Positions 55,966 through 64,000 of a stretch of 64,000 nucleotides of DNA are shown here, in pieces. Where the stretch lies: positions 28,077,893 to 28,141,892 of the forward strand of contig OZ024825.1 in assembly GCA_964016985.1 (NCBI GenBank), written 5' to 3'. Positions within the stretch are counted from its first letter, which is position 1. Every line of letters starts with the position of its first letter. Both the position numbers and the translations under genes were made by a program. This DNA is from Anodontia alba. Taxonomy: Eukaryota; Mollusca; Bivalvia; Lucinida; Lucinidae. The notes beneath the pieces were generated by a model that was given only the letters and a program-made list of their open reading frames with translations, did no database searches and was not told the DNA's origin.

Positions 55966-56411
55966 TGGTTAATTTAAATCAAACATGTACATTAAACAGA
56001 TACATTCTTATAGTTTATATGTTAAGTTGAAAGACTGAATGTCAAACAGCCTAGATCCTGATGAGACGGCTACGCTGTTTGTTTCCAAAAGCCTATTATT
56101 ATCGCCTGTGGCAGTGAAAGAGTTAACAAGCCTGTTCTCCCATAATCTATAGTTCCTGCAGAAAAGCAAAGCTCATTACAACTTAAAACAATGACATATC
56201 CAGAGAGCCACTTACGTGAGATGAGAAACGTATGCCACATGCGTACTTGCCGCTGCACGTATATGCGAACCTGAGAAACGCAAAAAAACCTAAATTATCT
56301 TGGGCGTTCGGACAGTCCCTTTTCATTGATTAAAGTCACACCACTTCTTCCAGGCAAGCTAACGATCAAGGTACCGATGTGATTGCACAGATACACAGCT
56401 GTCCGCAGATT

Positions 56412-56592
56412 TGTAGCAGAGGACAATCTTAAAGTGATTGTTGCTTTTCAGGGAAAAAAGGCACAGTTCATGTGAATCGTCTCCGCAGCAGACGATTCAC
56501 ATGAAATGTCATGCCTAATTTTCTCTGAAAAGTAAAACAAACATTTTAACAAGTCGTCTGCTGTTTGTTGTGATTAGCGCTTTAAGGGTTAA
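56412..56592. mobile_element. FB4-like foldback element
   Basis: Central hairpin TTCATGTGAATCGTCTCC / GCAGACGATTCACATGAA and right end GATTAGCGCTTTAAGGGTTAA. The left end is eroded. Confidence 0.7.
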
Positions 56593-56812
56593 GGCCATTC
56601 AGTTTAATATGACGCAGTTCTACCATTGTTCGCTTGTATATTGGCCTTTTGTGACAATGAGCATTGCTTCTTCGTAACAATATATTTGCTTTGAAATGTG
56701 TTCTGCTGGGGCGTTGCCCTTTCAATTCAATTAAGCGTCTTCTGAGATATTCCTACGTAGCTTAGCATCTGTAAATTATTTGTTTGACATTTTCCAACCA
56801 GTTTTCATAGTT

Positions 56813-56935
56813 ACATACCGTGTATACCCTATATTTGCGGACAGACAGGTCTCAGCAAACAGCGTTGATGATGCAGATCTGATGCCACGTTTTGCGGCTT
56901 CTGCTCTGGGTCTACACCATTTACAAATGTTCTTT
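56813..56935. mobile_element. FB5-like element, partial
   Basis: TACCGTGTATACCCTATATTTGCGGAC then a decayed core (CAAACAGCGTTGATGATGC / GGGTCTACACCATTTAC). Confidence 0.55.
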
Positions 56936-57185
56936 ATTGGGATGCAAGTCAGTAGTGTGTTTACAAACAATAGCCGCTGAGAAAAAACAAAACAAAACAA
57001 ACAAAAAAAAATGAGGTAATGATCAGGTCTCAGTATCGAAAGAAAGATAGAAAGAGAATTGACATATTACATACAAAATACACATTGTGTTTTCTTTTTG
57101 TCAAAAATTTGCGAATATCTTTCTTGCACAACATATTTGAGTAATTAAAAGTAATTAACTAATCACTGTATTTAAAGAAACGTCT

Positions 57186-57350
57186 GTCTTCCTAGATCAC
57201 ACACACACGCATGCGCACGCGCACACACAATTTGTGGGAATAATTATTAATTATGTCTTCCTAGATCACATGCACACACTTCCACGCACACACGCGCACG
57301 CGCACGTACACACACAATTGGTGGGAAAGAATTATTAATTCAAGGTAATT
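57186..57350 (+). repeat. Duplicated CA/CG-rich repeat
   Basis: GTCTTCCTAGATCACA...CACACGCGCACGCGCAC...CACAATTKGTGGGA occurs twice. The alternating purine-pyrimidine runs favour Z-DNA. Confidence 0.9.
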
Positions 57351-57459
57351 AATTCCTGGGAACGGATTAATAAAAGAGGAGCACATGTGCCTGCAGGATT
57401 CCGTGAATACATATCCTTTTTGTTTTGTACTGAATTCGTTGGTGCAATCCTAAAGACGT

Positions 57460-57656
57460 TTAACCCTTGTCCTGCTGAATAAATTAAGAAGTCACGCCTA
57501 CTTCTAATTTTCAGCCAATCAAATAACATGATCCAGGTTATTGATACAAATTTACATACTTAATGACAAACAGTGCAGGTCTAGATCAGAAGCCAACTAA
57601 TCTACACTGTTTGCAAAGGTAGGGTATATAGCCGGGTTCAACAGGACAAGGGTTAA
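57460..57656. mobile_element. FB6 foldback element, apex deleted
   Basis: TTAACCCTTGTCCTGCTGAAT to AACAGGACAAGGGTTAA. The core is asymmetric (CTAGATCAGAAGCCAACTAATC). Confidence 0.85.
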
Positions 57657-57857
57657 TTTTAACTATCACGTCTGGAATGGGTTGTAAAATTGACTCGAAC
57701 AATCCATTTTTGAATCCAGAATCGTACCCTGTTGACAAATGCCGGTATGTCTTTTCAAGACTTAAGGTGACAAAATAATTTGCGCATTTTGCCGCCATTT
57801 TTTCAAAGGAGGGCAAGTTGTATAGACAGATAGTTGCCTGTCAAGAATATGGCCTTT

Positions 57858-58140
57858 CATCACGAAAACATACCTATATAATTTTGACCCCCTTAAACCC
57901 CACTTTTATATAGTAAAACTGGGGTTTACAGGGGTATACATTATTTTTCTTATTTCTGCTCAAAACATAGATTTTGGGTGCTCGTTAGAACCGCCTCGGC
58001 GAGGCGGTTCTAACGAGTACCCACAATCTATGTTTTGTGCAGAAATATGAAAAATATCTGAGTTTTTTTTTTTATCTGAAAATTTTCAGTTTTTGGAGAT
58101 AAAATTTTCTACATATTTGAATAGGCGTGTTTTCGTAATG
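57858..58140 (-). mobile_element. FB1 foldback element, copy 30
   Basis: CATCACG...CGTAATG, apex CTCGGCGAG, flanks T and T. Confidence 0.9.
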
Positions 58141-58220
58141 TTTGTCAAAAGGGTGCTACTCTTAAAGCTAGAAGAAAGAGCCCTACACTTTGAGGAGGAC
58201 GAATTTGCATGAAATATTAA

Positions 58221-58408
58221 TTATCTTTAGACCTCTATGGGCAAATTCAGCAGACGATAAATGGATGATTTTTTTTTTTTTTTCTTATTTTTCTTAGAAA
58301 CTAGACTTTGATGAGGAGACAATTAGCATGAATGTCAAAGTCTATTTTCTGAGAAAAATAAGAAACACTTCAAAATGTCATCTGCTGAATTTGAAAACTG
58401 CGTTAACA
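58221..58408. mobile_element. FB2 foldback element, weak ends
   Basis: CTCTATGGGCAAATTCAGCAGACG at left, GATGAGGAGACAATTAGCATG core, AATGTCATCTGCTGAATTTG at right. Terminal TTAACC-type ends have decayed. Confidence 0.65.
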
Positions 58409-58751
58409 ACTTAGTAAGAATATCTAGACACGACTGGCGTGACGTTTCAAAGCTCTAAGAAGATATTCGGAATCGCTAAGCTTTTTTTTTTTTTTTTTTT
58501 TTTTTTGGAGAAAACGCGAGAAACTTATTTAAGAAACGAATGACATTAGATGTGAAACCAGCTTAGCAGACGAGTCACAAGAAGTATCAAGTGTGTGTGT
58601 ACGGGGCGTAGGGCGAGGGGAATTTACAGAAAACAAATAAACGTGGAAACTGATGTCCACATGCACAGCTTTGTAAAATATCTGCTCACAAGACCTGTAT
58701 CTTAGCTAAGTATGCATGTCCAACTCCGCCTGCAGTGCAGTCTTGGCTAGT

Positions 58752-59032
58752 CATTACGAAAATACGCCTATTCAATCACATAGAAAATTTCACCTCCAAA
58801 ATCTGAAAATTTTTCAGATAAAAAAACTCTGATATTTTTCCTATTTCTGCTCAAAACATAGATTGTGGGTACTCGTTAGAACCGCCTCGACGAGGCGGTT
58901 CTAACGAGTACCCACAATCTATGTTTTTGAGCAGAAATAGGAAAAATAATGTATACCCCTGTGAACCCCAGTTTTACTATATAAAAGTGGGGTTTAAGGG
59001 GGTCAAAATTACATAGGTATGTTTTCGTAATA
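58752..59032 (+). mobile_element. FB1 foldback element, copy 31
   Basis: CATTACG at the left. The right end is mutated to CGTAATA, so the target duplication cannot be judged. Apex CTCGACGAG. Confidence 0.88.
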
Positions 59033-59172
59033 GCAGTTTGCCAAGTCATCATTTAGATCTTTTGGATTTAATTTAAAATGCGAATAGCGATTGTCCGAAG
59101 TTTATAACTTGTCCTGCAAGACACGTTTTGTCATGAAGAAGCATAATTAACATTTAAAACTCTAAACAAAGT

Positions 59173-59471
59173 TTGCAGCAGACGACATTCTTTTTTTTTT
59201 TTTTTTTTTTTTTTCATTTTCTGAGGAAATAGGTCTTGACATTGCATGTGAATCGTCTGCTTGGCAGACGATTCACATGAAATGTCACGACATTTTCTTT
59301 GAAAACTATAAAAAAAAAAAAGTCAAAATTTCTTCTGCTGCAGTTTCGTCTGCTGCAGTTTGTCACATTTGTACTCTCTCTAAAAGCAATTCTTTGAAAA
59401 TAATAATAATAAAAATATAATATAATAAAAATTTCGTCTGCTGCATTTGTGATTGGCGCTTTACGGGTTAA
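59173..59471. mobile_element. FB4-like foldback element with duplicated right arm
   Basis: GCAGCAGACGACATTC, T-run, GCATGTGAATCGTCTGC / GCAGACGATTCACATG hairpin, then CGTCTGCTGCA motifs three times and GGCGCTTTACGGGTTAA. Confidence 0.7.
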
Positions 59472-59704
59472 GAAGGAGTAAGCAGACGTTGACACATTTG
59501 TACTCTCACTAAAAGCAATCTGTGAGAATCATCAAGTCTGGCATTTAGAAGAAACAAGAAAATAAACAAATGCTGATTTAATCACTCTTTGTGTTGGGTC
59601 TTTTAGGATTTGTGCCTAGAATTTCTATGCATGAGATATGTATATATTATGCAAAATAATACTGACGTCAAATCACGCGTAACAATGATGTAATAACAAT
59701 AAAT

Positions 59705-59890
59705 GCACCAGTTAACCCTTTCAACCCTGACTTTCTGAAATGGACACTTCCATGTTTTAATTTAGACACATCCATAACTGCAAATAGCGGTTTCAGTAAA
59801 ACAACAATAATAGAATAGCAAACAGTGGAGATCCTAATGAGACTGCTCGTTACGAGCCGTCTCATCTAGATCGGAACTATTTGCAAGGTG
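59705..59890. mobile_element. FB18-like core in a different end context
   Basis: GTTAACCCTTTCAACCCTG left; core GCAAACAGTGGAGATCC, TGAGACTGCTCGTTACGAGCC, GTCTCATCTAGATC. Confidence 0.6.
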
Positions 59891-60074
59891 TCTGTATTGG
59901 TTTTCAGGGATGAAATATCCTGACACTCAAACAACTCATACATATGCAAAATGGAAGGAAATCGGTTAATACAGCAGTAACTTCCTGAATATCAATCACC
60001 GATTTTGCATCTGTCTAACACTGTCCCGTTGAATACTGCAAATCGTTATTTTTGCGCTTACCGGTTTGACCCAT

Positions 60075-60092
60075 ACGCGCGCGAGCGCGTGC

Positions 60093-60136
<44 letters not shown>

Positions 60137-60149
60137 GAGAGAGAGAGAG
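60075..60149 (+). repeat. (GC)/(GT)/(GA)n microsatellite
   Basis: CGCGCGCGAGCG, GT units, then GA units. Confidence 0.97.
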
Positions 60150-60189
60150 GGATGCCTCTGCATCCTCTTATACCATTTTAGTCTGGATA

Positions 60190-60327
60190 CCCCCAAAGGG
60201 TAACTGTCAAACAGACTAAGATCAGGGTCTCTACAGTTGTCAAATAATTTTGCCATAGTTTTCTAGGAATATCAAGATCACATAGCCCGACATGCCTAAA
60301 ACTGAAATAGCGCTCTTCCGACATAAA

Positions 60328-60414
<87 letters not shown>

Positions 60415-60432
60415 CAGTCTAGAATGGGTTAC
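60190..60432. mobile_element. FB19 element containing an expanded (TG)n
   Basis: GTCAAACAGACTAAGATCAGGG, AGGAATATCAAGATCACATAGCC, AACTGAAATAGCGCTCTTCC, then the TG tract and TTCAGTCTAGAATGGGTTA end. Confidence 0.7.
60330..60413 (+). repeat. (TG)n microsatellite
   Basis: About 42 TG units, inside an FB19 element. Confidence 0.98.
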
Positions 60433-60589
60433 TTAGCTCTGCGTCTTGCGTTGTATTTAATTTCGAAATGTGTCTCTCAGATCGTGAATGCGGTACCTAT
60501 TTACTCTGAGATTGGTTTCAGAGAAGGTACTTTGCCTCTATCTTAGAAAGGTGCCATTAGCTCACCTTTGCTCCAAGTCAGCTTATGCC

Positions 60590-62050
60590 GTGGTCTGTTG
60601 TCTGTCGTCCGTCGTCCGTCCGTCCGTCGTTAGCTTTTCACATCTTTTAAATCTCCTCCAGAACCATAAGATGGATTGAGCTGAAACTTAGTGGGAAGCA
60701 TTGATTCAGAATTACTAAAATTGTTCCGTTCCGATATCCAAGATATCCAAGATGGCTGCCAGGGCGGCCATATTGAATGTCTTCAAACGACATCTCCTCC
60801 CAAACAGTAAGACGGATTGAGCCGAAACTTGATGGGAGGCATCACAGTGACATAGAGATTCAGAATTGCTAAAATCGTTCTGTTCCAATATCTAAGATGG
60901 CCGCCACAGCGGCCATCTTGAAATTCTTCAAACGACATCTCCTCCCAAACCATAAGTTAGACTGGGCTAAAACTTGATGAGAGGCATCAGAGCGACATAG
61001 AGATTCAGAACTGCTAAAATAGTTCCATTCCGATATCCAAGATAGCCGCCAGGGCGGCCATCTTGAAATTCTTCTAACGACATCTCCTCCCAAACAGTAG
61101 GTCGGATTGAGCCGAAACTTGATCGGAGGCATCACAGTGACATAGAGATTCAGAATTGCTAAAATCGTTTTGTTCTGATATCCAAAATGGCCGCCATCTT
61201 GAAATTCTTCAAACGACATCTCTTACCAAACCGTAAGTCAAATGGAGCCGAAACTTGATGGGAGGCATCGGAGCAACATAGAGATTCAGAATTGCTAAAT
61301 TCGTTCTGTTCTGATATCCAAGATGGCCGCCATGGTGGCCATCTTGAAATTCTTCAAACGACATCTCCTCCCAAACCATAAGTTGGATTGAGCCAAAACT
61401 TGATGGACAGCTTTGGAGCGGCATAGAGATTCAGAATTGCTAAAATCGTTCTATCCAAGATGGTGGCCTGGGCGGCCATCTTGAAAGTCTTGAAACCATA
61501 TCTGCCCCGAATCCTGTCAGACTGAGCTCAAACTTGGTGGGAGGCATTAGGGTCACATGGAAATTTGCTATGATCATCCCATTCCGATATCCAAGATGGC
61601 TGCCATGTCAGCCATCTTGAAAATCTTCAAACAAAATCTCCTCCCAAACCGTAAGTCGGATTGAGCTGTAACTTGATGTGAGGCATCAAAGCAATGTAGA
61701 GATTTAGAATTGTTAATCTTTCCGTTCCGATATTCAAGATGGCCGCCACGGTGGCCATCTTAAAAAAAATCATCAAACCACGTCAGCTACTGAACGGTAA
61801 GTCGGACTGAGCCCAAACTTGGCCATGGTGGCCATCTTGAAAGTCTTGAATCGACATCTGCTCCCAAACGGTAAGTCAGATTAAGCTAAAACTTGGTTGG
61901 AAGCTGTGGGGAGATTCAGAACTGCCTAATTAGTTCCATTCCATCCAAGATGGCGGTCATGGTGGCCATCATGAAATTCTTCAAACTACATCTCCAAAAC
62001 CGTAATGCGGATTGAACCCAAACTTAATGGGAGGCATCGGAACGGTTTAC
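60590..62050 (+). repeat. Satellite, unit about 145 bp, about ten units
   Basis: Starts with GTCGTCCGTCCGTCCGTCG. Units contain GACATCTCCTCCCAAACC, AAACTTGATGGGAGGCATC, CATAGAGATTCAGAATTGC and the dyad AAGATGGCCGCC...GGCGGCCATCTTGAA. Unit starts near 60781, 60926, 61071, 61207, 61351. Later units are shorter and more diverged. Confidence 0.92.
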
Positions 62051-62054
62051 TGTC

Positions 62055-62337
62055 CATCATGAAAACATACCTATATAATGAAGGCCCCTTAAACCCCTTA
62101 AACCACTTTTTTATATAGTAAAACTAAGGTTTACAGGGGTATACATTATTTTTCTTATTTCTGCTTAAAAACATAGATTGTGGGTATTTGTTAGAACCGC
62201 CTCAGCGAGGCGGTTCTAACGAGTATCCACAATATATGTTTTGAGCAGAAATATGAGAAATATCAGACATTTTATCTGAAACTCAATTTTTGGTGGTGAA
62301 ATTTTCAATATATTTGAATAGGCGTGTTTTCGTAATG
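62055..62337 (-). mobile_element. FB1 foldback element, copy 32, in satellite
   Basis: CATCATG...CGTAATG inserted at the end of the ~145-bp satellite. Apex CTCAGCGAG, flanks C and C. Confidence 0.9.
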
Positions 62338-62344
62338 CTGTCAT

Positions 62345-62412
62345 GGTTTATTTCCTCTTCCTCTTGGTGTCATTGGTAGGCTATGATCTGAGATTATGGC
62401 TGTTCCTCGACA
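62345..62412 (-). repeat. Family R-related fragment
   Basis: CTCTTGGTGTCATTGGTAGGC, GATCTGAGATTATGGC. Confidence 0.5.
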
Positions 62413-62426
62413 TATTCTATCCTATT

Positions 62427-62640
62427 TTAACCCTTGTCATGCTGAACCCGGATATACCCTGCCTTTGCTAACAGTGTAGATCAAGATCAGTTGGCTTCTG
62501 AAGAAGCCAACTGATCTAGATCTGCACTGTTTGCCATTAAGTATGTGAATTTATAGCAACAATCTGGATCAAATAATCTGACTGGCTAAAAGTTAGAAGT
62601 GGATGTGGCATCTTAATTTAATCAGCAGGAGCAGGGTTGA
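62427..62640. mobile_element. FB6 foldback element
   Basis: TTAACCCTTGTCATGCTGAAC to AGCAGGAGCAGGGTTGA. Intact AGTTGGCTTC-TG-AAGAAGCCAACT hairpin. Confidence 0.85.
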
Positions 62641-63190
62641 TATAGTATTTCATAATATTGTCAACATTGGTGTAAAACACTAATGAGTCTGCAATTAGCT
62701 TTTTCCAACTTGTAGCCAAACCAAATACAGTGGAATCAGATGAGGAGCTGTGTCATCTTGTTTTTTTTAGCAGTTTGCCATTCTGTTTTTCATTTTGAGC
62801 TAACATTCATATTTGTACGAATGCAAAAATGGATTAGTCCACTTCGGAAAGTCAGGGACGAAAATTAAACACATACAGCAGTATTCTATCGAGACTTATA
62901 ACTAACCAGACAAAAATGTCAGCAGTTTTGCAATTTCATTTAGAGGCATTGCCAATGTTTTAATGGGCACGGCTCAATGTTCTCAAAAATTCTTCAGGAT
63001 TTAGTTTATAAGCCGCAACATATCTGCGTTACTTTAGCTATTTGCCTTAGCCCATTTACATCGGGTGGATACTTCTTCCCCAACTCTTTAGACCGATCTG
63101 TTTCCAACATCAGGGCATCTGGTTAATTTTTATGATTACAATCATAAGCTAGGTGCAGTATTGGTGTCTAATTGTACCTCTGCAAACCTG
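62641..63190. other. Unassigned sequence
   Basis: Nothing recognised between FB6 and FB17. Confidence 0.45.
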
Positions 63191-63194
63191 CATA

Positions 63195-63355
63195 TTTCTC
63201 TCTTTCAGATCCCTATTCAGAAAAGGCCGTTCGCGACTTCTTATTTGATAATCTGTGCACTACGCCTTAGGCGTAGGCATAGTGCACAGGTTAGCAAACA
63301 GGAAGTCACAAAAGCTGTGTCTCTTGTAAAAAGTGGTGGAAAATCAATAAAGTTT
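63195..63355. mobile_element. FB17-type element with perfect inner hairpin
   Basis: CCCTATTCAGAAAAGG; CTGTGCACTACGCCTTAGGCG / CTATGCC...CATAGTGCACAG; then GCAAACAGGAAGTCACAAAAG and TGTCTCTTGTAA. Confidence 0.7.
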
Positions 63356-63411
63356 ATCCGATCCTCTTAAGTTCCTTTTTTTATTGTCACAAGGCTCAAA
63401 TCTGAAAAATG

Positions 63412-63442
63412 AAAATAAATAAATAAATAAATAAATAAATAA
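63412..63442 (+). repeat. (AAAT)n microsatellite
   Basis: AAAT repeats within AT-rich DNA. Confidence 0.95.
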
Positions 63443-63637
63443 CATATGAATAATTAAACGAAAAATAATTAAACGACATATTTTCTTTGCTGCAACAGTG
63501 CAAAATAACAATACCATGTTGTTTATTTCGCTGAAATATTGGCTGTGTGTTACTTAGCATTCTTCCAGAAATTCCATTAACGGTAGAAAGACTGCCGTAT
63601 TCCTGTTTCCTTAACAAGAGTCAACAGACAAAATCTG

Positions 63638-63837
63638 ATAACCTTTACCGTATTCTGGGCACACTTAGCAGATGATAAATTGATAAGAATTTTTTTTTCC
63701 AGAAAATAGGCTTTGACATTTCATATGCAAATTAAGGCGGCAATTTGCGTAAAATGTCAAAGCCTATTTCCTAAAAAAATAAGAAAAATGTTTAGAAATG
63801 CCGCCTGTTGAAATTTTACGCAGTTGATAAGCGTTAA
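63638..63837. mobile_element. FB2 foldback element
   Basis: ATAACCTTTACCGTATTCTGGG to TTGATAAGCGTTAA. Arms TTAGCAGATGATAAATTGAT / GCCGCCTGTTG. Confidence 0.8.
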
Positions 63838-64000
63838 TTTCCGATATCGTAGATAATCAAGCCGTCATTTTATTTGACCTTAAGCATTTATTAGGGAATT
63901 AAAGGATTTTGCCTCGCTGCCAGAGAGGCTGGATTGCATTGACGTCATACAAGCTGTTTGATTGTTATCAATGACAATCAGGCCGGGGAGAACTAGTTTA

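Larger units (their letters stand above)
55325..56126. mobile_element. FB18 element split by FB19 and FB1
   Basis: Left part 55325-55450 (TTGGCGCCAAATTTCAGAC, AACAAACTATCGATTGG) and right part 56010-56126 (GTTGAAAGACTGAATGTC, GATGAGACGGCTACGC, GCCTGTGGCAGTGAAAGAG). Between them are an FB19 (55462-55660) and FB1 copy 29. Confidence 0.8.

Noticed and set aside
60869..61424. Minus-strand repeated SFEEFQDGG peptide
   Set aside because: It is produced by the ~145-bp satellite; the frames break at unit-length changes.

Overview
The window looks like intergenic or intronic DNA from an animal nuclear genome. The sequence is visibly A+T-rich, full of microsatellites, and carries no convincing host exon, operon, ribosome-binding-site series, rRNA or intact tRNA. 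The satellite ending in GACGGACGG-type repeats, the 'CCAAGATGGCCGCC' satellite and the very high density of palindromic non-autonomous elements suggest a marine invertebrate, perhaps a bivalve mollusc. That taxonomic guess is inference only.

The only recognisable protein gene is a dead mariner transposase (about 7838-8866). It sits inside a full-length element with 28-bp terminal inverted repeats (TIRs) and a TA on each side (7626-8968). It has several stops and frameshifts, and its first catalytic Asp is changed to Tyr.

Nearly everything else is short, non-autonomous foldback (palindromic) elements. I name them by family for this report. FB1: ends CATTACGAAAAC / GTTTTCGTGATG, about 280 bp, about 32 copies, roughly an eighth of the window. 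FB2: TTAACSYTT ends, GCAGACGAC arms, core CATGCAAATTGTCTCC. FB3 and FB4: TTAACCCTTAAAGCGCC ends with different cores. FB5: ends near TTYGGACA, core GCAAACAGTGTAGACCC. FB6: TTAACCCTTGTCCTGCTGAA ends. FB7: core CAGCCTGCGCATCCGCGCAG. FB8: GGCTACTCTTAAAGG. FB9: GGGCCCAGTTGTTCAAAGC. FB10 and FB11: pogo/Tc1-like ends with TA target duplications. FB12: GAGGTTATAAAAC. FB17: GTGACTTCCTGTTTGC. FB18: core TGAGACGGCTC. FB19: TTAACCCATT...GAATAAACTCTCCC. Several singletons are also present. A longer dispersed repeat (family R) and two others (J and U) complete the background.

Layout: 1-3.3 kb FB1, FB6, FB7 and FB9; 3.7-4.4 kb minisatellite and CT arrays; 5.6-7.5 kb FB10, FB7, FB12 and a GC-rich foldback; 7.6-9 kb mariner; 9.9-11.5 kb FB11 and a duplicated FB1 cassette; 13-15.7 kb FB1 and FB19; 16.1-17.4 kb a tandem array of about 54 bp; 17.8-25.2 kb dense FB1-FB7 with nesting; 25.9 kb AT array; 26.6-27 kb a long inverted repeat; 27.8 kb a tRNA-like SINE head; 30-36 kb FB1-FB3, FB9 and a satellite of about 150 bp; 36-43 kb FB10, R, U and microsatellites; 43.8-58.4 kb FB1 and nested stacks; 58.7-62.3 kb FB1, FB4, FB19 and a satellite of about 145 bp; the end has FB6, FB17 and FB2.

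The most interesting result is that copies in this window serve as each other's empty sites. Three independent comparisons indicate that FB1 inserts with a one-base target duplication, and 21 of 29 two-ended copies have the same base on both sides. One stack resolves as R containing FB11, containing FB1, containing a second FB11, with every boundary visible. Families with unrelated ends share a homologous hairpin cap, which suggests that the cap is a module exchanged between element types.
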